Source of the DNA: a virus
IMG/VR virus record: IMGVR_UViG_3300031999_000008
Location: 26,904-90,903 of that record
Direction: 5' to 3' (one strand)
Length of the DNA stretch: 64,000 bases
The position numbers were made by a program, and so were the translations under genes. Numbering within the stretch: position 1 is the first letter of the stretch; each line of letters starts with the position of its first letter. The notes beneath the pieces are model-generated. The model searched no databases, had not been told where the DNA came from, and saw only the letters and a list, made by a program, of their open reading frames with translations. Positions 1-8,800 of the stretch are shown here, piece after piece.

Positions 1-1
1 T

Positions 2-106
2 GCCGGCCCTGTGCGTAAGTACAAAACAAAGAAAGAAGCGATGGCCGCTTACCATAGTGGGGAGATCACTATGAATACTCCTGTCGAAATACTAGAATCG
101 GCCTAG
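2..106 (+). CDS. RNA polymerase beta-prime, N-terminal half (3' end only)
   Basis: The frame is open from the window edge and stops at TAG 104-106. The last 34 residues include EAMAAYHSGEITMNTPVEI. This matches the stretch after the catalytic DFDGD region of bacterial RpoC (E. coli [20 protein letters not shown], near residue 520). It is therefore read as the end of a separate gene for the N-terminal half of a phage beta-prime subunit. The catalytic aspartates would lie upstream of the window. The C-terminal half follows at 1129 after three small genes. The call rests on a short fragment, supported by the complementary half downstream. Confidence 0.62.
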   Translation, partial: AGPVRKYKTKKEAMAAYHSGEITMNTPVEILESA

Positions 107-119
107 TATCGAGGCACCC

Positions 120-443
120 ATGCCCTTCAAGAGTGAGAGACAAAGACGTCTGTTCCATGTCAAAGCCGACAAGGGTGAAATCCCCCAATCAACGGTTAGC
201 GAGTGGGAACACGCTACTAAAAATAAGAAGGCCCTCCCTGAGCACGTAGCTAAGGAAGCCTACGCTCAAGGCAAAAGAGCAGCAGCTGTCAAAGTAGGCT
301 TCATGGAAGACGTAGATCCTGAAGACTTACCTGCGCCGTTAAAGCATCGTAAAGAAAAATATCTACGTGAGTTGTATCGACTAAACGCAGCCACGGGATT
401 GCCTGCTGGCGGACTTATTTCGGAGGATTCCCGTGAAAGCTAA
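120..443 (+). CDS. Small virion-type protein carrying the YxxGxxxAxxKxG tag
   Basis: A 107-residue basic protein starting at ATG 120 behind a GAGG-type ribosome site. The N-terminus (PFKSERQRRLFHVKA...) is a style common in small hypothetical proteins of phage head regions. Its function is not known to me. Residues 48-61 read YAQGKRAAAVKVGF and fit the recurring tag Y-x2-G-x3-A-x2-K-x-G seen in many proteins of this window, here internal. It lies between the two halves of beta-prime, and its end overlaps the next gene by 11 nt, so it is probably co-transcribed with them. Confidence 0.7.
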   Translation: MPFKSERQRRLFHVKADKGEIPQSTVSEWEHATKNKKALPEHVAKEAYAQGKRAAAVKVGFMEDVDPEDLPAPLKHRKEKYLRELYRLNAATGLPAGGLISEDSRES

Positions 444-900
444 GACGTCTATGTTCGCAGTTGTGGCTATGGCCTCGTTTCTGTTGGCTGGTTGTGACTT
501 CCTAAAAACAACGACGGGCCAAGCCATCATGGACTACGTACTTCAAGCGGTTGTTCTTATCGTGACGCCTGTCGTGTTACTGCTCGCTAAACGCGTTGTA
601 CAGATTGTCGAACAAAAGACAGGTTTAGCCGCTTCAGCGCACCAGCTAGCCCTCGTAGACGACGCTGTGTATAAAGGCGTTGCCTACGCGGAAGAGCAGG
701 GCCGTAAAGCCTTTAAAGTCAACGAGCCTATTCCTGACGGGAATATGAAGCGGCAAATGGCAACTGAATTTGCATTGGATATGGTAAAGAACCACAATGC
801 AGCCGAAATTAGCCGCGACTACCTACTGAAGATGGTCGAAGCACACGTAAACCTTGCCCGGGATCCCGCCGATAAGAAGGTAGCCAATGCGCCTGTATAA
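433..900 (+). CDS. Membrane protein with lipobox; possible LLH-type holin
   Basis: A 155-residue protein starting at GTG 433 behind CGGAGG. Residues 1-21 form a hydrophobic signal with a lipobox-like LLAGC, and a second hydrophobic segment covers about 35-56 (VLQAVVLIVTPVVLLLAKRV). The soluble half (VDDAVYKGVAYAEEQGRKAF and following) resembles the AV-x-YAEQ-x-G-x-K pattern of LLH-family phage holins. That family link is a weak resemblance. A virion or envelope lipoprotein is the alternative. It sits between the two RNA polymerase half genes, which is odd for a lysis gene. Confidence 0.5.
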   Translation: MKAKTSMFAVVAMASFLLAGCDFLKTTTGQAIMDYVLQAVVLIVTPVVLLLAKRVVQIVEQKTGLAASAHQLALVDDAVYKGVAYAEEQGRKAFKVNEPIPDGNMKRQMATEFALDMVKNHNAAEISRDYLLKMVEAHVNLARDPADKKVANAPV

Positions 901-1129
901 CCATGGCCGTAGAGCGCTACTCATGAAGCTAGGGCTCGACGCCGAAGCGTTCACCCAAATGGTTCAACAAGACGATACTGCTGACTTCGTAAATCAAAAT
1001 ACGACGTCTAAAGACATGAACCAGAATCTGGATAAAGCGCCTGCATGGGGTAGCCAGAGCTCCATGGAAGCTGGCGACGCAGGCACTCGCAATTACCAGA
1101 TGGGTCTTCCTCGCGCAGGCGCGGTGTAG
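887..1129 (+). CDS. Tag-bearing small protein
   Basis: An 80-residue protein starting at ATG 887, inside the end of the previous gene. Residues 4-17, YNHGRRALLMKLGL, are one of the clearest copies of the recurring tag. The rest (residues 18-80) is polar and Gln/Asn/Asp-rich with no recognised domain. It looks like a tag plus a disordered segment. The stop TAG overlaps the GTG of the RNA polymerase gene by one base, so the two are translationally coupled. Confidence 0.65.
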   Translation: MRLYNHGRRALLMKLGLDAEAFTQMVQQDDTADFVNQNTTSKDMNQNLDKAPAWGSQSSMEAGDAGTRNYQMGLPRAGAV

Positions 1130-2940
1130 TGTCTAAAACGCTGGGTCAGTATTTGTTGGATGGGGCGATACCCGTTGGGTACCGCCCTAAAGACGTATAT
1201 TCTAAGTCCGATCTACGTAGCAATATGCTGCGATTAGCTAAGGATGATCCAGCGCGTTACACAAAAACAATTACAGAAGTAAAGCGTTTAGGCGATGAAT
1301 TCGCCACTAATTTAGGTATATCAGTAGGCCTTGATGATATCGAGCCCTTGTATAAAACACGCGACGCCATTACCAAGCCCGCGTTGGCTCGCGTTAAAAA
1401 AGCCAAGACCAAAACAGAGCGGCAAGACATTATCTCGGAAACTCAGGATAAACTCCTAGAGTACGCCATGAAGCACCCAGGAACCATGGGTGAAATGGCA
1501 CGGTCCGGCGCACGGGGTAGCTCGCTCCAACTCATGCGTGCCGTAGGCGCACCCGCCGCAAGTAGCGACGAAAAAGATGATCTACAAGGTTGGCTGACAA
1601 CGCACAGTTATGCGGAAGGCCTTCGTCCTTCAGAGTGGTGGGCCAATAACCGTGAAGCCCGAATGGCTGCGGTAAAGACTCAGAATGAGGTCATGGAGCC
1701 CGGCGATTTATCTAAGATTTTGATCAACAATACCAGTGATCAAATCGTGACTATATCGGATTGTGGCACCAAAAACGGCCTACTTATAGCGCTTACGGAT
1801 TCACATATTCTAGATCGCTTTACGGCACGCACCGAACACGGACTGCCTCGCAATACGCTCATGACTCCCCGGGTTGTAAGCACGCTACAGCAGCAAAAAG
1901 TCGAACGCATGTTGATGCGGTCACCTATGACTTGCGAAGCGCAGCACGGCATCTGCCAACATTGTGCAGGTTTGAGTACGCTCGGCGTCATTAACAAGAT
2001 CGGTGAAAATTTAGGCATTCGTGCAAGCCAGTCGTTAGGGGAACCCCTTACGCAACTCGCGCTGAATGCTAAACACGGCGTCCGTCTTTCAGGTGCTAAC
2101 CCGCTAGAAACCACCGGGCTAGAGGGCTTTCGCAAGCTGCTAGAATCCCCTGCGTCCTTCAAGAATAAAGCGACGCTCGCTCCTGAAGACGGCGTCGTTA
2201 CCGCGATTTCAAAAGCACCTCAGGGTGGCTATTACGTCACGGTCAACGAAAGTAAGACGTACGTGTCCCAGGGGTTAAAACCTACTGTCTCTATAGGCAC
2301 GACCGTCCATGCTGGCGACGTTCTATCTGAGGGGACGCCGCGCCCCGATGAGGTTGTGCATTACAAAGGCCTCGGCGCAGGCCGTGCCTACCTCGTGAAT
2401 AAGCTCGGCGGCATCTACAAAGATAGCAAAATAAACGTAGATCGTCGGCATTTTGAAGTACTCGCGAAGTCTACGCTCAACCACGTACGTATTGAGGACG
2501 TGGACGATGCTGACTCTGCGGCACATGGTCTCGTACGTGGTGATGTAATCGACTACAACCGTTATCGTAATATCGTGGGCGACAAGACACAGCACACGGA
2601 TATAGATAACGCTGAAGGTAAGTACCTCGGTGAGGGTGTATTGCACCATTTGGCAGGTACGCAGATTACGCAGCCAATGCTAGCTGAAATAAAAGATGCC
2701 GGATTTACTAAGGTACGCACGGCTAGCCAGGCGCCTGTTGTGTCTGCGGTCATCGCGCCTGCGACGCGTAATCCTCTGTTGAATCCCGACTGGCTTGTTC
2801 GGATGGGACATCGTTATTTGAAGCAGTCCCTTTTAGAGGGAGCCCAAAAGGGACAAACTTCTAACATTCACGGCACGAGTCCGGTCCCCGGTCTCGTATT
2901 CAGCGGGGAATTCGGTGAGGGTGAAAATGGCCAATACTAA
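1129..2940 (+). CDS. RNA polymerase beta-prime subunit, C-terminal half
   Basis: A 603-residue homologue of the C-terminal half of bacterial RpoC. In order: KTLGQYLLDGAIP (3-15), matching E. coli TTVGRAILWMIVP; bridge helix SGARGSSLQLMRAVG (126-140); zinc-site cysteines in DCGT (C212) and CEAQHGICQHC (C269, C276, C279); trigger loop RASQSLGEPLTQLALNAKH (298-316); and a C-terminal region (about 555-600) like the RpoC tail, ending PVPGLVFSGEFG. All four zinc ligands are present. The catalytic aspartates must be in the preceding separate gene. Phages of the phiKZ and AR9 type also split polymerase subunits. Its place among head genes suggests a virion polymerase, which is inference. Confidence 0.9.
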   Translation: MSKTLGQYLLDGAIPVGYRPKDVYSKSDLRSNMLRLAKDDPARYTKTITEVKRLGDEFATNLGISVGLDDIEPLYKTRDAITKPALARVKKAKTKTERQDIISETQDKLLEYAMKHPGTMGEMARSGARGSSLQLMRAVGAPAASSDEKDDLQGWLTTHSYAEGLRPSEWWANNREARMAAVKTQNEVMEPGDLSKILINNTSDQIVTISDCGTKNGLLIALTDSHILDRFTARTEHGLPRNTLMTPRVVSTLQQQKVERMLMRSPMTCEAQHGICQHCAGLSTLGVINKIGENLGIRASQSLGEPLTQLALNAKHGVRLSGANPLETTGLEGFRKLLESPASFKNKATLAPEDGVVTAISKAPQGGYYVTVNESKTYVSQGLKPTVSIGTTVHAGDVLSEGTPRPDEVVHYKGLGAGRAYLVNKLGGIYKDSKINVDRRHFEVLAKSTLNHVRIEDVDDADSAAHGLVRGDVIDYNRYRNIVGDKTQHTDIDNAEGKYLGEGVLHHLAGTQITQPMLAEIKDAGFTKVRTASQAPVVSAVIAPATRNPLLNPDWLVRMGHRYLKQSLLEGAQKGQTSNIHGTSPVPGLVFSGEFGEGENGQY

Positions 2941-3319
2941 TTATTACGAAGCGGGGCGTAGCGCCGCGCGAGCCCGTTTTGAGAAAACAGCTTTGATCGG
3001 CGCAGCCATTGGTGCCATGAAGGCCAAAGAAATGAATCCCAAAGATCCTCAACTCTTTCCCGGTGCTATTGCGGGTGAGTTAGGTGGTTTGGGTGGCATG
3101 GCGCTCGGACAAACCGTAGGGGCTGTAGGCGGAGGCTTAGTGGGAGCTGCCGCAGGTATTCCACTGAGCATCCTGCTCAAAAAACCCGAACTACTTTCAC
3201 ATCTCGCAAACGCCGGTGCAATGGTGGGTATGGTAGGCGGCGGCATCGGGGGCTTTGTGCACGGCGCTAGGCGCTTGCCCGAAGCGGTCCTTAAAGATAC
3301 CCGTAAGCCAAAGAAGTAA
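2927..3319 (+). CDS. Glycine-rich membrane protein with tag variant
   Basis: A 130-residue protein. ATG 2927 is preferred because GTGAGGGTG precedes it, so the gene overlaps the end of the polymerase gene. The N-terminus MANTNYYEAGRSAARARFEK carries the longer tag form Y-x2-G-x7-F-x-K-T-A. The rest is Gly/Ala-rich with two or three membrane-type segments (about 25-40, 55-85 and 95-115) spaced like glycine zippers. No enzyme motif is seen. It may be an internal virion protein that enters the membrane at infection, which is inference from the composition. Confidence 0.68.
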   Translation: MANTNYYEAGRSAARARFEKTALIGAAIGAMKAKEMNPKDPQLFPGAIAGELGGLGGMALGQTVGAVGGGLVGAAAGIPLSILLKKPELLSHLANAGAMVGMVGGGIGGFVHGARRLPEAVLKDTRKPKK

Positions 3320-3349
3320 AACCGAGTATGTTCCTGAACACAACAGTTA

Positions 3350-3378
3350 TTGGGCTAGACAATCAACCAGCCTATGAT
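3350..3378 (+). promoter_or_regulatory. Sigma70-like promoter, TTG-17-TATGAT
   Basis: TTGGGC at 3350-3355 and TATGAT at 3373-3378 are separated by exactly 17 nt. The same architecture occurs at 4189, 13961, 23811 and 49485, each before a virion gene. Confidence 0.5.
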
Positions 3379-3442
3379 TAACGTGCGGCCTCTAGAGACG
3401 CAGAGAGCTACCATGTCGAATTCACCGTTTTTTAAGCGAGCC
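3350..3442 (+). repeat. Direct repeat copy 1: promoter plus gene leader
   Basis: These 93 nt recur at 4189-4281 with about eight differences. The copy contains a promoter-like core and an in-frame ATG (3413) for MSNSPFFKRA, the same leader that starts the next gene. Homology ends just after this leader. The downstream gene here has its own better start at 3488. Confidence 0.85.
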
Positions 3443-3487
3443 CTGTGCTCGGTCTATTCTTCAGCAGTGAATTCGGAGAGGGGACCG

Positions 3488-4159
3488 ATGGCAAATATTG
3501 ACTATATCGCCGGTTCCGACGCTGCTGCGTATACTTTTTTAAAAACGGCAGTGACGCCGGCTTGGATTAAAGATCGTCTACGTAATGTCAGGTACGCTCT
3601 AAATGCGGATGAAGTCGCCGAGGTAGGACGTCCCGCTTTGACGTCAATCGCTAAGCGGCTTAACAACTCTATGAAATCAAATGACTCTGTGTTAAATAAT
3701 CTCGAACCACTTGTACAACACGAGTACAAACAAAATAGGTTTAAGGTTATTATGGGTACCAATGCTCCGGGTACGTACCCACATCATCAGGGTGATCATA
3801 CTAACTATACAAACTTTTTAAATAGTGCCGGCCGGCGTACTGGCGTATTGGGAACAGCGCCCGTTACGCCCCACGGCGAATACGTTTACGAACGTATGCC
3901 GAGTCTATACGCTTGGGATAAACGTAAGACACTGAATATGCGACTCGAACAATTGCGACGGCAACTGGATGCTAGCGTGGCGCAGAGTGCGCCTAAGCTG
4001 AATAAACCGCTACCACCAACGCCGGCCGCAACACCCGCAGTAGCAGGTCCTCTGCGTAATCCGTTTAAACTAAGAGCGCAGTTAACGCCAAGTCCGTACG
4101 CGGACGGCCGTTTTAATCACACGCGCCCCCAAATTCCACAACCCGTGCCCTACCGCTAG
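3488..4159 (+). CDS. Virion-type protein with tag variant and proline-rich tail
   Basis: A 223-residue protein. ATG 3488 is chosen because GGAGAGGGG lies directly upstream. The frame is also open back to 3413 and 3374 through the duplicated leader. From 3488 it begins MANIDYIAGSDAAAYTFLKT, closely parallel to the start of the 2927 gene (same spacing of Y, G, F and KTA). About residues 165-223 are Pro/Ala/Gln-rich and probably disordered. No catalytic motif is seen. It is probably an internal or head-associated protein. The function is unknown. Confidence 0.65.
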   Translation: MANIDYIAGSDAAAYTFLKTAVTPAWIKDRLRNVRYALNADEVAEVGRPALTSIAKRLNNSMKSNDSVLNNLEPLVQHEYKQNRFKVIMGTNAPGTYPHHQGDHTNYTNFLNSAGRRTGVLGTAPVTPHGEYVYERMPSLYAWDKRKTLNMRLEQLRRQLDASVAQSAPKLNKPLPPTPAATPAVAGPLRNPFKLRAQLTPSPYADGRFNHTRPQIPQPVPYR

Positions 4160-4188
4160 ACGTAAAACCAGTGCGACTACGAAACACC

Positions 4189-4217
4189 TTGGACTAGACA
4201 ATCAACCAGCCTATGAT
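4189..4217 (+). promoter_or_regulatory. Sigma70-like promoter, TTG-17-TATGAT
   Basis: TTGGAC at 4189-4194 and TATGAT at 4212-4217 with a 17-nt spacer, about 35 nt before the start at 4252. Confidence 0.5.
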
Positions 4218-4281
4218 TAACGCGATGCCTCTAGAGGAGCAGAGATCTACCATGTCGAATTCACCGCTTTTTAAGCGAGCC
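4189..4281 (+). repeat. Direct repeat copy 2: promoter plus gene leader
   Basis: Second copy of the 93-nt repeat, with the ribosome site AGAGGAG and ATG 4252 in their working context. This copy looks like the parent, since its leader runs straight into a full gene. Confidence 0.85.
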
Positions 4282-5520
4282 TTTGTTCGCGGACTGAACG
4301 CCGAGCTCATCCGCCAGGGCACCGTTGTGTATCCTTCTAAGGAAGCAGCGGATGCGTCGGCCGACTATGTCGCGGATCAATCAGGCATGCCCGACCCCTA
4401 TTTTGAGGGCGAAGCGCTTGACATCAAGACGGCGGGCACTCTCTGCGAGTACCTCATCAAAGCGGCTGAATATCAGTGCCAGCAAGCCGGGGATAAGTAC
4501 AACCCGACCGTGACTAAGACGGCGCAGGAAAGCACGCCTGTGGCTGTTGCCACTCACGACGCCTGGGCGTTGATGGAAAAGGCTGCATCGGAGACGGGCT
4601 CTCTTGTTGAAGGCGGCAAAGATCCGAACACAGAGCCGGACGCCGCTCGCGACAACGCCGAAGCCGCACTGGATATGAAGAATCGTCCCCAGGGTTATGC
4701 GCACCTCGGCGAAAAAGGCGTTGGCAATTACGAGGATCCCAGCGAGGGAACCGTAGGCCACCAAGCGAAGCATCCGATGGCTCCCGGCGCTACGGGACAC
4801 GATACAAATTCGCTCAACAAGGGTGCGTCTCTGTCGGAGATCGTCCGTCGCGTTGGCACCAAGACGGCTGCCGGTACGGGCACGCTCGTTACTGGCGGCA
4901 CGCAACCCAACACGTTGGCGGCTGCGGCGCAGCATGAGTCGTTGGCTGCGCTTGAGCAGAAAAATCGTCCCGAAGGCTACGCTCACCGCGGTGAGAAGGC
5001 TGTCGGAACCACGGAGTTTAAGATTCCGTCGAGCGCTGTGATGGGTCATGAGCAACCGCACCCGCACGTTCCGGGTGCCACTGCATCGGGCAGCAACTCG
5101 ATCATTGCGCAGACCAAGAACGCTTTCGATCAACTCTTCGCCAAGACGGCAGAGCAGGTTGTTCCGTATCTCCCCGAGAATATGGACGACAACATGAAGG
5201 TTGGCCACGTCCGCGCAATGCTCGGATTAGAGACGTCTGAGCGCGCCGATTACCTCGGCAATCTGTACTCCTCGTTGGGTGCCCAGAAGGAAGCTGCGGA
5301 GTCGGTGCGGGATCATTTCCGTAAGTCGGCGGCGCATGCCGAGCCCGATGGTGATGAGTGTGAGTCGACCGATAAAGCCGCCCCCATGTTTCCTCCCGCG
5401 ATGAAGGCGCATGAGAAGACGGAATCCAAGAAGGAAGAAGCTGCTGAAAAGGAAGCTTCTGCGGCGCCTACGCGAGCCCTCACAGGCCTGCGCGACCGGC
5501 TTGCTAACCTGAGTCGCTAA
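4252..5520 (+). CDS. Head-region protein with two internal repeats
   Basis: A 422-residue protein. ATG 4252 has AGGAG 12 nt upstream; ATG 4213 is in frame but lies in the promoter -10 region. It contains two repeats of about 80 residues (about 107-185 and 201-280). Each has LVxGGxxPNT, then an Ala-rich segment, KNRPxGYAHxGEK, a VG element and HPxxPGAT. Several KTA tripeptides occur. The C-terminal 100 residues are charged and helical. The function is not recognised. Position and composition suggest an abundant internal head or core protein. Confidence 0.72.
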   Translation: MSNSPLFKRAFVRGLNAELIRQGTVVYPSKEAADASADYVADQSGMPDPYFEGEALDIKTAGTLCEYLIKAAEYQCQQAGDKYNPTVTKTAQESTPVAVATHDAWALMEKAASETGSLVEGGKDPNTEPDAARDNAEAALDMKNRPQGYAHLGEKGVGNYEDPSEGTVGHQAKHPMAPGATGHDTNSLNKGASLSEIVRRVGTKTAAGTGTLVTGGTQPNTLAAAAQHESLAALEQKNRPEGYAHRGEKAVGTTEFKIPSSAVMGHEQPHPHVPGATASGSNSIIAQTKNAFDQLFAKTAEQVVPYLPENMDDNMKVGHVRAMLGLETSERADYLGNLYSSLGAQKEAAESVRDHFRKSAAHAEPDGDECESTDKAAPMFPPAMKAHEKTESKKEEAAEKEASAAPTRALTGLRDRLANLSR

Positions 5521-5730
5521 ATGCGGCTCACACGAGCAGCATTAGAGCTCGGACTTCAGCTTGTTCAAACTAAGCTCGGGCAGGCCATGGGCGTCCCGGG
5601 CTTTTCCGTTTATGCACCTGAAGAAGCTGAAGCCCTAGCGCCACAACCGTCGATCTTCCAGCAGACACACAAAAAAACGCCGTCTACCACGGCGCATATA
5701 AATTCTCCGAAGATCGTAACTACCCGGTAA
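5521..5730 (+). CDS. Small tag-like protein
   Basis: A 69-residue protein whose ATG directly follows the previous TAA, so translation is probably coupled. Residues 11-23, GLQLVQTKLGQAM, fit the second half of the recurring tag (G, then KLG nine residues later) without the leading Tyr. The remainder is polar with no domain. It may be a short accessory virion protein. Confidence 0.55.
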   Translation: MRLTRAALELGLQLVQTKLGQAMGVPGFSVYAPEEAEALAPQPSIFQQTHKKTPSTTAHINSPKIVTTR

Positions 5731-5800
5731 GCTAATCGGCTAGACTCCCTACGCATCAAGAAGTCTTCTGCCTCAGCAGTTACCCTACGGTAAAAAATAC

Positions 5801-8800
5801 ATGGCCACCATTAAAAAAGCCCTGTTTTCTCCGGCTGTAAACGCTCAACAGCAGATGCCCAATGCTGCGGATGAGCAGCAGCTGTTCGAAGACAAGTTTG
5901 GGCAGATGGCGTATCAAGCCTTCTCGTCTAAGTTTCCCGATCTCGTAACAGAAATCGTTACGTTTAAGATCTTGGATGCAGACTTAGCCACGGGAACGGC
6001 TGTTGGTGCGTTCATTCTCGAACAGGAGAGCGATTACGTTTACGTACCCGCTGTGTTGTCTGAAAATGAGCTTAAGCCGTTTGATTTAATGTACGTAAAA
6101 GCGAAGGATATATTTCTTCCGCTTACCAACGACTGGTTAGAAGAAGTAAAAAAGGGCACGATCTCGTCGCTCGGCGAAGGCAGCAAGCTCCCTGAAACGG
6201 TTCCCACTGACGTGGATATCCGTAACATCGTAGTGCCGCCGACGACGGGACGGTACAGCTATGCCAGCTATAATTCGGTTTCTCCTCGGAGTCGCCTTGA
6301 GGCTCAGGCGACAGAGCCGCTGGGACGAAAACTGACCAAGATTGCAGGCGTCGGTCCTTTTCCGGGCAATGGTCAGCCTGGGATGCAATCTGACTTTAAC
6401 CCGCAGCTGTGGGCGACGTTCGTTGAACAATTTCAACGCACGCAGCAACAGACTCCCGGTCAGGCTTTGGACAGCGGATCTCTCGACGTAGAGACGATGG
6501 CCAAGATGTACAAGTCTCACACGAAGACGTGGGAGATGATGGCTGACCCGAGTGCCAATCCTTTGGCCAATGCGCAAATGCCGGGTCTTGCAGCGGACGG
6601 GTCGGGTGCGCAAGCACAAGGTCAGATGCCGCAACAGGGGCAAGCCCCGCAACAAGCGCAGCCCCAAGCCCAAGCTCCGGGTATGCCCCCTGCCATGAAG
6701 ATGGGCAGCCTTCCGGGTGAAATAGCCCAGGACTTAGTGCCTGCTGCACGGCCGCGTACAATTGGGAGTAAGCTTGAAAAAGTAATTACCAATCTTGTAC
6801 GTAATGCGGGCATTGGCGCAGTCACGGGTGGTGTTGCCAACGCAGCGCATAACGAAGGTAACGACATTGGTGGCGCTGCAGCCCGTGGTGCCCTGGGCGG
6901 TACCGCCTTGGGTTTTCTTGGTGGCCATGCTGCAGAAGAATTGGCCGCGCAAACCGGAGCCAAGGCAAATCCCGAACGTCTTCAATCGTTAGGGCGTATT
7001 ACTGGCGCAATGGGCGGCGGGTATCTTGCAGGTCGTGCAAACCCTACGCAATTTTCGATGCCCAGCATGGGCGGCAACAGTGATTACGCTACGCGTTACG
7101 CTGCCGATCACGGTGAAAACTTAAAGAGCATGTTCCGCCATGCCCAGAAAAAGAAGAAGCCGTACACCAAGCGCTTGCCGGAGTTTTTGGCAAAGGCGCC
7201 CTCCCGTGTCAAAAAGGCCTACCTAAAGGTCCTTAGTACGAATCCGGAACTGTTGAAGAAGACAGCGGAATTGTATGGCGAAGAAGCGCTTATTCAGGCG
7301 CTTTCTGAAACCAAGACCGCCAGCGGAGGCCCTGCGCCTGCCATGGGCTCGCCGGCTCGCGGCAGCTTGCGTGTTGCGGATCGCAGTACCAAGCCGGGTA
7401 CATACACAGACTTTTTCGGTGAAGCCGCACCGGCCGCCTTCAAGGGCGTATTGATGCGCGGATACTATTTCGACGACACGCGCCCCAAGCTGAACTTGGC
7501 CGTGCACGTCGAAACAAAACACGACTACCAAGACACACTTGGCACGGGTATCTACCGATTGTTTACGTCGGAAGGTTCTGCCAAGAACGCTCTTGTATTT
7601 AGCGAACCTTTTGATCTCACGAGTGACGCGCGAATTACTTTCCCGCGTAACGACTCGCGCGTTAAGCGTCCGCAAACACGCGTGCCTTTCGATGAGTTCA
7701 ATAAGGAACCTAACAGCGCGCCTGGTTTCGAACGGCGTCCGTTTGCCGACGAAGACGTGGGCCGTTCGCACGACTACAGGCGTCTGGCGGTCCTGGAAAA
7801 CGGGGACTTCGTTCTAACAAACAAGCTTTTTGGTGAATTAAGCACCGAAGGCGCGTTGAAGGGCTCCAAGCTCTACAACACCGTTATGAAAGATGGCACG
7901 TCCAAGCCTTCCAAGGGTACGGGCATGTTCATCACAAAGCGTGGCGCGTCCTATCTCGGTACACTGCCTGTTGAAATCAGTGAATTGTCTACGGGCTCCA
8001 ATGGAGTAATCCGCGGCAAGATTTCTAGCCAGTCGGGTTTCGGCGTAAAGAGCTTCGTAATCGATCCGCGTTCGCCCATTAACCGTCCCATGAAAATGAA
8101 AGACGAAAGTCTTGTCATTATTCCTGCGGGCTGGCAGTGGATGAGTTTGGGCAAGCGCCTAGACAACGACAATTTCATGAGCTCAAGCACCGGCTTGAGT
8201 GACGTAGTCATGAACGCGCTTGGATCGATGGGCGTCCATGAAGCTGTCGTGCGTAATGCCGGACAGAGCATGTACGACGTTGATGGCACACGTACGCTCA
8301 ACAAGAGCGCAGCGTTGCAATTAATCGCGTCTAAATACTACGTACACGCCTCTGCGGCTGAGGCAATGTTGAAAATTGCGTCACACCAGAATGTGTGCCG
8401 TGCACATATCGTTTCGCCCGAAGCGTACGGTATGCTCAAGTACCGTGTGAAGATCGCACAAGGCGAGGCGGCACCCCAGACCTCGATGGGCGGCCCGCCC
8501 GCAATGCAGCAACCGCTGCCGCCTCCGGTAGCTATGCCTCCACTTCCTGGGGCAGCGCCGGGCTTGCCTCCCGCAATGCAAAACGCTCCGGCTCCTGCGC
8601 CTGAGCCGCAAGGGCCGTCCCCCGTGGATCAAGCCTTCGGCGAAGCCATGGACGGTCTGCAACAACAAATGACCGCCCTCCAAGCACAGCTCGATGTGCT
8701 TAATACGGTGCAACAGCGTGCGCAGCAGATTGCGGGCGGCGGCGGCGCAGATGACGCAGGTGCTCCGCCGGCGGAAGACCCCAGCATGCAGGGTATGCCT

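Noticed and set aside
4381-5208. Antisense frame of 275 codons opposite the two-repeat protein
   Set aside because: Mirror of a biased + strand gene. Arg/Leu-rich with no support.
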